From contig WKKS01000001.1 of NCBI GenBank assembly GCA_009684515.1, positions 434,001 through 498,000 of the forward strand: 64,000 bases of DNA. The letters are read 5' to 3'. Made by a program: the position numbers and the translations under genes. Below, piece after piece: positions 19,187 to 26,872 of this stretch (position 1 is its first letter; the number at the start of each line of letters is the position of its first letter). The notes beneath the pieces were generated by a model. It worked only from the letters and a program-made list of their open reading frames with translations, did no database searches and was not told the origin of the DNA. Source of the stretch: Geobacter sp. GTDB taxonomy: Bacteria; Desulfobacterota; Desulfuromonadia; Geobacterales; Pseudopelobacteraceae.

Positions 19187-20104
19187 ATGGCCATACTAGA
19201 CAAGCTCAATAAACTGCCAATCTGGGTTGCTTCAACCGAATGCGCCGTAATACTGTTCCTTGCAATTGCCGCTGTCGCCATACCAGGAACTTTCATGGAG
19301 GACAGGAGCATCTATGCTAGTCCGCTGTTTCTCGTTTTGCTGGGTATTTTCGGACTTAACCTGCTTCTGTGCACGATAAAGAGACGCAGGACCATATCAA
19401 GGCCGGTGCTGATACTGCATACCGGAGTGCTGCTGACCTTGGCCGGATGTATTGCCACTTCATTTGGTTATGTGGCCACCGTTAATATCTATGAAGGCAC
19501 TTCGGTAAGCAAGTTTTACCGATGGGACAAAAAAGCGGATGTAGACCTGGGTTTCGATCTGCTCGTAAAGAAGATTAATTCGGAATACTATCCGATTCCG
19601 GTCAAAGTGGGTGTTTTAAAGGGGTTGCAGAAAGAAAACCTGTTTATTCTAAAAACCGGAGAGAGTTTTGAATTCAACGGGTACCGGATTGCGGCGGAAT
19701 CTCTGGACCCGGTTACCGAGCAATTAACCTTGACGGTTTATGAGCAGAACAGAAGAATAGGTTCGTACAACACATCCGGATTATCCGATCTTCCAGCCGA
19801 CTTTCCATATACATTCGCACTGGTTGCTTTTCAGAACCCGCGACTGAAACGATTGTGGGTGGATTTGGATATTAACCAGAACTCTGGAAACACCGCGGGC
19901 GGAACTTCCGAAGTTAACGGCCCTTTCCAATGGGGAGGGCTTTATTTTTATAATACCCAGATTGGCAAGGATTCCGAAGGCACACCATATGCGGGCATCC
20001 AGATTGTGCGTGATCCGGGCCGTCCGGTGGTCTTTGCCGGTTTTGCCGTTATGGGACTGGGAGCGGTATTATCATTCAAGCGGCGTTTTTCAAGGAAGGC
20101 ATAA
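19187..20104 (+). CDS. ResB-like cytochrome c assembly membrane protein, orphan
   Basis: A 305-residue inner-membrane protein resembling ResB/Ccs1. Spans are visible near 17-36, 45-62, 73-93 and at the C-terminus near 279-296, with a large periplasmic loop between. WVASTECAVILFLAIAAVA and the final GRPVVFAGFAVMGLGAVLSF are ResB-like. In system II haem delivery ResB works with ResC/CcsA, but no ResC gene lies in this block; a complete ResB/ResC pair is found at 39-41 kb. It may have been recruited to transport a small molecule or reductant. The stop overlaps the next ORF (TAATG). Confidence 0.7.
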   Translation: MAILDKLNKLPIWVASTECAVILFLAIAAVAIPGTFMEDRSIYASPLFLVLLGIFGLNLLLCTIKRRRTISRPVLILHTGVLLTLAGCIATSFGYVATVNIYEGTSVSKFYRWDKKADVDLGFDLLVKKINSEYYPIPVKVGVLKGLQKENLFILKTGESFEFNGYRIAAESLDPVTEQLTLTVYEQNRRIGSYNTSGLSDLPADFPYTFALVAFQNPRLKRLWVDLDINQNSGNTAGGTSEVNGPFQWGGLYFYNTQIGKDSEGTPYAGIQIVRDPGRPVVFAGFAVMGLGAVLSFKRRFSRKA

Positions 20105-20217
20105 TGTCTAACATCTTTTCATTTGTCATGGTAACTGGGCAGACAACTGCTACGGCAGGCTTCTCAGCGGATACCTTCGTTCAGAAATATGGACATAGTG
20201 AGATTGCATGTTTCTGA
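20104..20217 (+). CDS. 37-residue peptide ORF in the GeoRSP block, possible modified-peptide precursor
   Basis: A short ORF too small for normal gene calling. Its ATG overlaps the ResB stop (TAATG), AGGAAGG lies six bases upstream, and its end overlaps the permease start at 20208, so it fills the gap exactly. The peptide begins MSNIFSFVMVTGQTTA and ends VQKYGHSEIACF, with one Cys two residues from the C-terminus and a Thr/Ala/Gly-rich middle. That could be a leader-core design for the PqqD and radical SAM/SPASM proteins encoded 2.4 kb downstream. I know no homologue. It could also simply couple translation of ResB and permease. Confidence 0.5.
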   Translation: MSNIFSFVMVTGQTTATAGFSADTFVQKYGHSEIACF

Positions 20218-22109
20218 ATTTTTTCAAAAAAAAACCTAAAGATTCATGCGAGATACACGGGCACCACGGAAGCCATGGAAACTGGATGCTGATCGGGATG
20301 ACTCTGGCCTCGCTCGCTCTGATGGTCTGGCACTTGTTAACTTACGGACCAAGCGGGCATTCAGTCGCAACCGGTGATGTTCCCGACCCGTTTCCGACCA
20401 TGTTTGGAAAAGAAATATGGGATCTTTTTTTCAACAAACACGGAGTTCTGGCAGAACTGACAGATGTGCTGCCGTACTTCATTGTTGGTGTTCTGCTGGC
20501 GGGCTACCTGAGAACCTTCAAGGTGGCTGTAAAACTACAGTCCACCCTCAGGAAATACGGTATCGCAAGCGTATTTCTGGCTTCTTTTGTTGGGATAATA
20601 ACTCCGCTCTGCGCATGCGGCACGGTTACCACAGCGCTTAGCCTGCTGTTTGCCGGGATCCCTCTGGCTCCGGTCATGTCGCTAATGGTCACATCTCCCC
20701 TGCTCAGCCCCTCGACCTACTTGATCACCCTGAACGACCTCGGATCAGAGTGGACTGTTGTAAGAACTCTTTCCGCTTACCTTATGGGTGTTTTCGCGGG
20801 ATTGGTTACTTACTATGTGGGTAAATATACCAGCTTCGAGAAGAACGACATCTTTGTTGAAGGTGGCATCATCAGGGGGGACTTCCATGACGACGATTAC
20901 CCGGATGAGCGTCTAAGATGCAACTGCAGAAGAAATTTCGGCAACCGTGTTGCGGTGAAAACTGGCAATAAATTCCTTGTTTTTCTCGCCAAGTCGTCAG
21001 AAATGCTCTGGGTCGTCGGCAAGTACATTTTGGTCGGAGTCATTATCGGGGCTGTAGTGGAACGCTACCTGCCTACCAGTTGGATTTACCGCTTCTTTGG
21101 CCAGAAAGATCCGCTGAATATTGTCTGGATAACACTTGCATCGGTACCGGTTTTCCTGCACCAGGTCAGCGCTTCCAGCATCCTGTCGCACATTAAGAGC
21201 GCACTCGATGGAACTCTTGACGGAGGAGCGGCACTTGCGTTCATGACCGGAGGCCCTGTAACAGCGGTGCCGACTATGGTTTTGTTCTGGAGTTTTTTCA
21301 GAAAAAGGGTCTTTACGCTCTACATGGTGGTCTGCCTTGTGGGAACGATGCTGATCTCCTACGGATTCCAGCTGCTTATTTTCGTTCCTGGCGTAGATCT
21401 TGGCAATCCGCTCATGAAAGATGTCAGCACCATTTCAGGCGGCTCTTCTGCAATTATTCACAAAAGCGGTCCGAACGCCAGGATGGTCATGGATCCGGCC
21501 GGAAAGGGAATCATAGCAACATTTACCAACGACGTGGACGGAAATGGCGCCATAGTTTTTGATGCGGCCCCCTCCCGCTTCAGCAGTTCTCTGGATAGCA
21601 GCAACAATAATCGGAATTATGTACTCAACGTTGCCGATTGGCTGGAACAGCGTGTTAATACTGAACCTAAGAAACAGATTCTTGTTTATACCCCTGACGG
21701 CACTTCCCCTGTTGAAAGCGGCACACTGTCCGAACTTTCCAGCAAGGGCTACAAAGTAAAGGTTTCCAACAGAAAAGAAACGCCGCAATTGACTGAACGT
21801 CTGCTTAACGATTACAGCCAAATCTGGTTATTCTTTGACGCAAGCAGCACTGGGGCGTTAAATAACGAAGAGTTGAAGCTGGTGAAAAAACAAAATGATA
21901 AAAGCAAGGGATTGCTGATTGTCGCAGCCCCCCCCACTGCCGCCAATCCATCTGAACAGGCTGCAAACAAACTATCAGCGCATTATGGCGTACAATTCAG
22001 CGGTATCGTGGAGAACGGTAAAAAAATGCAGGTATCTGTTGCTTCCAACCTGCTAGACCGGGCTTCGGTGCTATTGGGTTCTATTCTTAAATTGGTTAAC
22101 AAAGCATGA
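20208..22109 (+). CDS. DUF318/ArsP-type permease fused to a C-terminal Rossmann-like domain
   Basis: A 633-residue fusion. Residues 11-23 are His-rich (CEIHGHHGSHG), possibly metal-binding. The membrane part, to about 405, carries the permease signature TPLCACGTVTTALSLLFAG with the CxC motif, then SPLLSPSTYLIT and FMTGGPVTAVPTM. This family includes ArsP-type organoarsenical exporters and many uncharacterised permeases. A soluble domain follows (about 420-633), with LLNDYSQIWLFFDA and KKQNDKSKGLLIVAAPP, resembling a GATase-like/DUF4350 Rossmann fold without a visible catalytic cysteine. The tail is unusual for the family. The substrate is unknown; context suggests a metal, metalloid or peptide. 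Confidence 0.7.
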   Translation: MFLNFFKKKPKDSCEIHGHHGSHGNWMLIGMTLASLALMVWHLLTYGPSGHSVATGDVPDPFPTMFGKEIWDLFFNKHGVLAELTDVLPYFIVGVLLAGYLRTFKVAVKLQSTLRKYGIASVFLASFVGIITPLCACGTVTTALSLLFAGIPLAPVMSLMVTSPLLSPSTYLITLNDLGSEWTVVRTLSAYLMGVFAGLVTYYVGKYTSFEKNDIFVEGGIIRGDFHDDDYPDERLRCNCRRNFGNRVAVKTGNKFLVFLAKSSEMLWVVGKYILVGVIIGAVVERYLPTSWIYRFFGQKDPLNIVWITLASVPVFLHQVSASSILSHIKSALDGTLDGGAALAFMTGGPVTAVPTMVLFWSFFRKRVFTLYMVVCLVGTMLISYGFQLLIFVPGVDLGNPLMKDVSTISGGSSAIIHKSGPNARMVMDPAGKGIIATFTNDVDGNGAIVFDAAPSRFSSSLDSSNNNRNYVLNVADWLEQRVNTEPKKQILVYTPDGTSPVESGTLSELSSKGYKVKVSNRKETPQLTERLLNDYSQIWLFFDASSTGALNNEELKLVKKQNDKSKGLLIVAAPPTAANPSEQAANKLSAHYGVQFSGIVENGKKMQVSVASNLLDRASVLLGSILKLVNKA

Positions 22110-22167
22110 CAGACACAAAGGTAATCAACACGTTTCAATGCAGTGACACTTTAACCAGGAGGAGAAC

Positions 22168-22488
22168 ATGAAAACACAGGTTATTGACGTAAAGGACATT
22201 AAAAAATTTGATGATGCAAAGCGCCACCAGGAGACGATCTTTTCCGACGACCATGCCCGGATCACACTGATCTGCATGAAACCGGGGCAGGAAATCATCA
22301 CTCACACTCATCACGGCAGCCACATCTGGACCGTCATGGAAGGCGCGGGCGAACTTGTCTCCGGAAAGCAGAGCCGCACCATCACCATGGGACAGGTAGT
22401 TGTCGTACCGGCTTTTGAGGATCATGGCATCCGAAACTCATCATCGGAAAATCTGGTAATTGTATCGATAACCGGTCAGGGTGACTAA
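22168..22488 (+). CDS. Small cupin protein
   Basis: A 106-residue single-domain cupin. The metal-binding first motif is HTHHGSHIWTVMEGAGEL (residues 45-62) and the second is VVVPAFEDHGIRNSS (near 79-93), so the His ligands and the usual glutamate position are largely kept. An AGGAGG site lies seven bases before the ATG. Such proteins may bind a metal or small ligand, or act as an isomerase or sensor. It lies between the permease and the GeoRSP genes in one transcript. The gap after it (22489-22568) holds a GC-rich inverted repeat CCCCAT...ATGGGG just before the PqqD ribosome site. Confidence 0.75.
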   Translation: MKTQVIDVKDIKKFDDAKRHQETIFSDDHARITLICMKPGQEIITHTHHGSHIWTVMEGAGELVSGKQSRTITMGQVVVVPAFEDHGIRNSSSENLVIVSITGQGD

Positions 22489-22568
22489 CCGGACTGCAGG
22501 ACGATAGTCTTTGCAGTGGATTCTTTTGAAATGCGCCCCATCAAGCGGGGTCGCAATGGGGTAAGACA

Positions 22569-22883
22569 ATGCAAGGTATAATGCGCAACCCTGTCGTCAT
22601 GTGGCGCGAGGAGCTGGATGCCATGACCGAGGCGCAAAATGGCCTCGATCGTGGAGATGATGTTGGCGATATCGGTACGGCAGTGCTTTTCTCCGGTGGA
22701 GCCATGTTGTCAATCAATTTTCTCGGCACTGAAATCTGGAAACTGTGCGATGGCCGTAGCATGGACGAGATTGTTTCAGCACTGCTGGAACAATTCGATG
22801 TGGAGCGGGATGTGCTACGCGAAGATGTGCAAAGTTTCATAGATGAACTCACAAAAAAAGGATTTGTCACCAATGCAGAATGA
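22569..22883 (+). CDS. GeoRSP system PqqD-family peptide chaperone
   Basis: A 104-residue PqqD-like RiPP recognition element. After NPVVMWREELDAMTEAQNGL comes the three-stranded sheet and helix core: LFSGGAMLSINFLGTEIWKLC, split here as LFSGGAMLSIN and FLGTEIWKLCDGRSMDEI, with the family N..G..IW/L pattern, then VQSFIDELTKKGFV. These domains bind the leader of a precursor peptide and hand it to the radical SAM enzyme. It overlaps the radical SAM gene by 11 bases. From memory the trio PqqD, rSAM/SPASM and SPASM is the Geobacter GeoRSP cassette, whose target is not established. Start 22569 follows GGGGTAAG; 22581 is possible. Confidence 0.8.
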   Translation: MQGIMRNPVVMWREELDAMTEAQNGLDRGDDVGDIGTAVLFSGGAMLSINFLGTEIWKLCDGRSMDEIVSALLEQFDVERDVLREDVQSFIDELTKKGFVTNAE

Positions 22884-23889
22884 GATTGTCCTGGAAGCGC
22901 CTCTGACCATTAACTGGGCTATCAACAACAGTTGCAACTTTGCCTGCCAACACTGCTACAGCAGAAATGACACTCAGGACGAGTTGCCGCGTGAGGTTCT
23001 GTTCGCCTGCCTTGAGAAGGTTGCCAAGGCGGGCGTACTTTCCGTCAATTTTGGTGGTGGAGAACCGTTGTTGCACCCTCATCTGCTTGAAATAGCGTCC
23101 TTTGCAAGCGGTCTTGGTCTGCGTGTTTCCATGAACAGCAACGGCTGGCTTGTTGATGCACAAAAAGCAGCGGAGTTAAAAGCAGCCGGTTTCAACAAGG
23201 TCGGGATCAGCATTGACAGCCACCTGCCGGAAACTCACGATCAATTTCGGGGAGTTCCGGGGAGTCACGCCCGTGCAGCTGCGGCCCTCGGCCATCTGGC
23301 GGCAGCCGGAATCACCACCTCAATTTCCACCGTCATTTGCCGCATCAACAGCACAACCATAGAAGAACTGATCAGTTTCGCCCTGCAACATAAAGCCGGA
23401 CAACTCAATTTTCACAACTTCAAATGCTCCGGCCTCGGACTGGCGAACAAAGATGAACTCGACCTGACTCCGGAAGAGTGGAAGCTGTTCTACCGTGGCG
23501 CACTGGCTGCAAAAGAGCGGGAAAAATTACTCGACGTTTCCCTGGACGACCCTATCATCGCCCTGCTGGGAGCCAGAGATACAGCCAGCATGGTCAAAGG
23601 GAGCGTCTGCGGCAAATTGTCCCTCAACATCAAATCCAATGGTGATATGACCCCCTGCGGCTTCATACCGGTAGTAATCGGAAATATCGTTAAAGATGAC
23701 TTGCGCACCATCTGGCGTGACTCGGTTGTGCTGGACAAGATGCGCAACAAAAAACCGACAGGGAAATGTTCCGGATGCAGCAAATACGAGGACTGCCTGG
23801 GAGGCTGCACGGCACGGGCCCTGGCACTGACCGGAGACATGAACAGTCCCGACCCGCATTGCTGGGGAGACGAAAAAGACGGGCAGTGA
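22873..23889 (+). CDS. GeoRSP system radical SAM/SPASM peptide maturase
   Basis: A 338-residue radical SAM enzyme. CNFACQHC near residue 17 is the CxxxCxxC [4Fe-4S] motif, followed by GGGEPLLHP near 60, which binds SAM. The SPASM domain (about 245-335) holds the auxiliary-cluster cysteines: VCGKLSLNIKSNGDMTPCG, CSGCSKYEDCLGGC and a final CW near the end. Such proteins make thioether, C-C or epimerised residues on ribosomal peptides, or mature quinone cofactors. I set the start at 22873 because the ATG overlaps the PqqD gene and the longer frame only runs through it. The substrate is not known. Confidence 0.88.
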   Translation: MQNEIVLEAPLTINWAINNSCNFACQHCYSRNDTQDELPREVLFACLEKVAKAGVLSVNFGGGEPLLHPHLLEIASFASGLGLRVSMNSNGWLVDAQKAAELKAAGFNKVGISIDSHLPETHDQFRGVPGSHARAAAALGHLAAAGITTSISTVICRINSTTIEELISFALQHKAGQLNFHNFKCSGLGLANKDELDLTPEEWKLFYRGALAAKEREKLLDVSLDDPIIALLGARDTASMVKGSVCGKLSLNIKSNGDMTPCGFIPVVIGNIVKDDLRTIWRDSVVLDKMRNKKPTGKCSGCSKYEDCLGGCTARALALTGDMNSPDPHCWGDEKDGQ

Positions 23890-23929
23890 AAAACAGTAAT
23901 TACCGGCAACGGCACCTAAAGGCCTTATA

Positions 23930-24817
23930 ATGGAACTGGCAACACCAATAACGATCTACTGGGATATTCCGAAATATACAAAGGATAGCGAGTCCATTAA
24001 GCAGATATGCGCAGACATTTCGGCGTGTCATCCGCTCATGCTTCAGCTCCACTGCCGCCACGACTCTGTTCAACCAAATGGCAACGTATCTATCATACTG
24101 GAACAGTTGCAGAAATCCGGCATTGCTGTTTTCCTATCCGTTCCAGCCAAGACCGTTGAAAACGCATCACTCAGTTTTTTGCCTAATATTGCTGTTAAAG
24201 AGCTTCTTCTTTCTACAGAACATCTGAACGAGCTTACCCCGGCATTTTCCACGGTAAAATCAATTCCGGGCACTGCGGTAGGCGTCTCTTTTTCAGTCAC
24301 CAGGAATAACTGGAAACAACTCCCGGAACTTGTCGAACTTTGCCGGAGTTCAGGAGTCCAACGACTCGTACTCCCGATGCAGCGGCTTTACAATAATGAA
24401 ACTCCATTTTTCATATCCGTCGATGAGCAACAGGAACTGACAAATTCGTTGTCGAAAAAAGGTGGGATAAAGGATCTGAACCTTACCATCCACGATCCCT
24501 TTCTATGGCGGGCATTCAATCCCGGAATTCCGTTCCCTCAGGCTGGTTGCCAGGCAGCCAACACCATGATTGCCATTGCGCCCGACGGCGGAGTTTATCC
24601 ATGTCCGACCCTGCCTGTAAGGCTCGGGACAATTGGTGAAAATTCGCTCAGGGAAATAATATTATCCTCCGCTAAAAAGGATCTTCGTCGAAAATTGCTT
24701 TCCCCTCCCGAAGACTGCCTTGATTGCACTGATGTATCCATCTGTCGAGGCGGATGCAGAGGCAGGGTTCTTGTGCTTGAAGGGTCTCTGGATGGCATTG
24801 ATGCAGCCTGCAAATGA
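23930..24817 (+). CDS. GeoRSP system SPASM-domain protein lacking the radical SAM cluster
   Basis: A 295-residue protein related to the preceding maturase but with no CxxxCxxC at the N-terminus: the equivalent stretch is ITIYWDIPKYTKDSE. The C-terminal SPASM region is complete, with CQAANTMIAIAPDGGVYPCP near 206 and CLDCTDVSICRGGCRG near 263. It is probably a non-catalytic or accessory partner that holds auxiliary Fe-S clusters, perhaps forming a heterodimer with the rSAM enzyme. Its end overlaps the FmdE start. The absence of the SAM cluster is what I see; the role is inference. Confidence 0.8.
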   Translation: MELATPITIYWDIPKYTKDSESIKQICADISACHPLMLQLHCRHDSVQPNGNVSIILEQLQKSGIAVFLSVPAKTVENASLSFLPNIAVKELLLSTEHLNELTPAFSTVKSIPGTAVGVSFSVTRNNWKQLPELVELCRSSGVQRLVLPMQRLYNNETPFFISVDEQQELTNSLSKKGGIKDLNLTIHDPFLWRAFNPGIPFPQAGCQAANTMIAIAPDGGVYPCPTLPVRLGTIGENSLREIILSSAKKDLRRKLLSPPEDCLDCTDVSICRGGCRGRVLVLEGSLDGIDAACK

Positions 24818-25362
24818 AAAAGGAAGATCTTAAGATGAGCTACGATGAAATAATTGCGTTTCACGGACACACCTGTCCCGGCTTGGCAATCGGCTACCGA
24901 ATGTCGCTGGCGGCTATGACAGCTTTAGGCGTTGTCCGCTCAGGCGACGAAGAGCTAGTTGCCGTTGTAGAAAATGATGCTTGCGGTGTGGATGCCCTGC
25001 AATGTGTTACCGGATGCACCTTCGGAAAGGGCAACCTGTTGTTTCTGGATTACGGCAAAAATGCATATACGCTCTTCTCGCGATCATCCTCTAAGGGTGT
25101 CCGAGTCGTATTCCAAGCACAATCCGTCCCAGAGGGCCTACGCGGAGACAAACCGGCCTACATCAGATTCCTGCAGGAATGCCCGGAGGAGTCAATACTT
25201 ACAATAAGCCGCATAACTGACGAGCCGCCAAAACCGGCCAGAATTCGCAACTCCATCGTTTGCCACTCCTGCGGTGAATCCGTAATGGACACCAGATTGA
25301 GGCAAATTGGTAATCGACAGGTTTGCATCCCCTGCGCGGTCACACATGAGTTGGTAATTTAA
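24814..25362 (+). CDS. FmdE-family protein with C-terminal zinc-ribbon
   Basis: A 182-residue cytoplasmic protein. FHGHTCPGLAIGYRMS near residue 15 and NDACGVDALQCVTGCTFGKG near 53 are the FmdE signatures, and CHSCGESVMDTRLRQIGNRQ with CIPC near 169 form a C4 zinc-ribbon. FmdE was named from tungsten formylmethanofuran dehydrogenase operons of methanogens; in bacteria it is linked to molybdenum/tungsten enzymes but has no proven activity. The start at 24814 overlaps the SPASM gene (ATGA); ATG 24835 with GGAAG upstream is also good. It belongs to the GeoRSP transcript. Confidence 0.8.
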   Translation: MKKEDLKMSYDEIIAFHGHTCPGLAIGYRMSLAAMTALGVVRSGDEELVAVVENDACGVDALQCVTGCTFGKGNLLFLDYGKNAYTLFSRSSSKGVRVVFQAQSVPEGLRGDKPAYIRFLQECPEESILTISRITDEPPKPARIRNSIVCHSCGESVMDTRLRQIGNRQVCIPCAVTHELVI

Positions 25363-25391
25363 AGACTTCATCTCAGGACAGGAAACCGCAC

Positions 25392-26297
25392 ATGACAATT
25401 CGACGATTATTAAATTTAATGTTTATATCCGCACTGCTGCTGGCAATGGTCGGCTGTAAAAGTGAAGACAAGCGTCCGGTGGTAAAGATCGGTTACATGC
25501 TTTGTAACAGCGAGGAGGAAACGACTCATCGCTTTCGACCATTAACCCGTTATCTGTCAGACAAGGTCGGGGTGGATTTCGTCATGGTGCCGGTTGACAC
25601 AAATGATTTTGAAAAACGTTTTAAAAACGGTGAGTTCAGTTTTACTCACACTAACTCGATTCTGTACGTCATCCTGCATGAAAATCAGGGAGCAGAGCTT
25701 CTTGCATCGGAAAAGCGCGGCAAATTCGGTTCACGAACCGCCGGTACAATTATCGCGAGAAAAGGTAGCGGAATTGAAAAGTTGGCCGACATCAAAGGCA
25801 AGCGGATGGCATTCGGCCCAATGCTTGCGCCAACCGGCTACCTGGCGGAATACGACCTGATGCTGGCGGCAGGAATAAATCCGGAGAATGACCTGGGGCA
25901 TTACACAATTCCTACTGGGTCATTCAAGCATGAAAAACTGATTTATGGCGTACTATACGGCAAATATGACGTAGCCGCCGCCCCGATCCTTGATATCGAG
26001 AATATGACCCGCGAGGGGAAGATTGCCGCCGATGACTTTGTCATACTGGCCCAGAGCGTTCCAATTCCATATTGCACCTTCGCAAATGCAAAGGGCACCG
26101 ATCCTGCATTGGTTAAAAAAGTAAAGGATGCATTGATGTCTCTGAAACCATCCGACACCGCAGAGGTAGACGGCGAGCAGCTGAAAGTAATGAAAGCCGC
26201 CTGGATTGACGGCTACGAAGAACTGCTCGACAGTGACTACAATCCAATCCGTGAAATGGCCAAGCGAGTCAATATGCCGCCATATCAGAAGTATTAG
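25392..26297 (+). CDS. PhnD-like periplasmic binding lipoprotein, orphan
   Basis: A 301-residue lipoprotein with the lipobox LLAMVGC (Cys22). VVKIGYMLCNSEEETTHRF and RPLTRYLSDKVGVDFVMVPV (joined) plus FSFTHTNSILYV near 78 match the phosphate/phosphite/phosphonate binding family (PhnD/TIGR01098 type), as does DIKGKRMAFGPMLAPTGYL near 135. No PhnC/PhnE genes are near, so it may act as a receptor or a feeder for YedE or the permease. The ligand could be an oxyanion but nothing in the sequence fixes it. A ribosome site, CAGGAAACCGCAC, precedes the ATG. Confidence 0.75.
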   Translation: MTIRRLLNLMFISALLLAMVGCKSEDKRPVVKIGYMLCNSEEETTHRFRPLTRYLSDKVGVDFVMVPVDTNDFEKRFKNGEFSFTHTNSILYVILHENQGAELLASEKRGKFGSRTAGTIIARKGSGIEKLADIKGKRMAFGPMLAPTGYLAEYDLMLAAGINPENDLGHYTIPTGSFKHEKLIYGVLYGKYDVAAAPILDIENMTREGKIAADDFVILAQSVPIPYCTFANAKGTDPALVKKVKDALMSLKPSDTAEVDGEQLKVMKAAWIDGYEELLDSDYNPIREMAKRVNMPPYQKY

Positions 26298-26329
26298 TTT
26301 TTTCCTGCCTACCCGAGGTCATCCTTTAA

Positions 26330-26872
26330 ATGTTCAAAGACCGTTTCGACAAAATCTGCTGGTCGCTGCTTGCAATTACTCTGGCATCCCTGATGGCCAT
26401 TTTAATTGTCAATAACGGCAAACCCGGGGGCAAGTCCGGCAACGCCCTTGGCAAGGCGCTGGAACGCGACATGGCCTATAAAGCACGTGTGGAACTGATC
26501 AACAAGCTTTATGGTCCGGTAGAGTCGTTGCAAAAGAGCGGCAGCAAGCAGGAAGCCTTATTGAAACTGGATGAACTCATCAGGCTTTACCCGGGGGAAG
26601 CGCACGGATATATACTGCAGGGACAGATTTTATTTGAAATGGGTGCGATTGACGAAGCCATCACTTCGTTTTTCGAAGGGGTCAAGCTGAACGGGGATTA
26701 CGTAGACAGTAAGAGTCCGCTCTCACGACGCCCCGAAATACAGCGATTGATAGACGAAGCCGCCAAAAAAATCAGCTTGCGTGCCGACGCAAACCCGGAT
26801 AACAAAAGCATTGCTGCTTCAATGAGAAAAATTAATTACCTTAAGAGCCGTCTGGCCGGAGGGTGCGAATAG
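26330..26872 (+). CDS. Membrane-anchored TPR protein
   Basis: A 180-residue protein with one N-terminal membrane span (about 10-28, ICWSLLAITLASLMAILIV) and a TPR-like helical region: KQEALLKLDELIRLYPGEAHG near 76 (20 residues shown at most in part) and GQILFEMGAIDEAITSFFEG near 104. The soluble part should face the periplasm. Its stop abuts the YedE start (TAG then ATG), so they are probably co-translated. TPR anchors often hold partner proteins. It contains one Cys next to the C-terminus (GGCE). No specific family is recognised. Confidence 0.65.
   Translation: MFKDRFDKICWSLLAITLASLMAILIVNNGKPGGKSGNALGKALERDMAYKARVELINKLYGPVESLQKSGSKQEALLKLDELIRLYPGEAHGYILQGQILFEMGAIDEAITSFFEGVKLNGDYVDSKSPLSRRPEIQRLIDEAAKKISLRADANPDNKSIAASMRKINYLKSRLAGGCE

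Noticed and set aside
22106..22171. 21-codon ORF between permease and cupin, overlapping both ends
   Set aside because: Its last codons are the AGGAGG ribosome site of the cupin gene and there is no ribosome site of its own; coincidence is likely.
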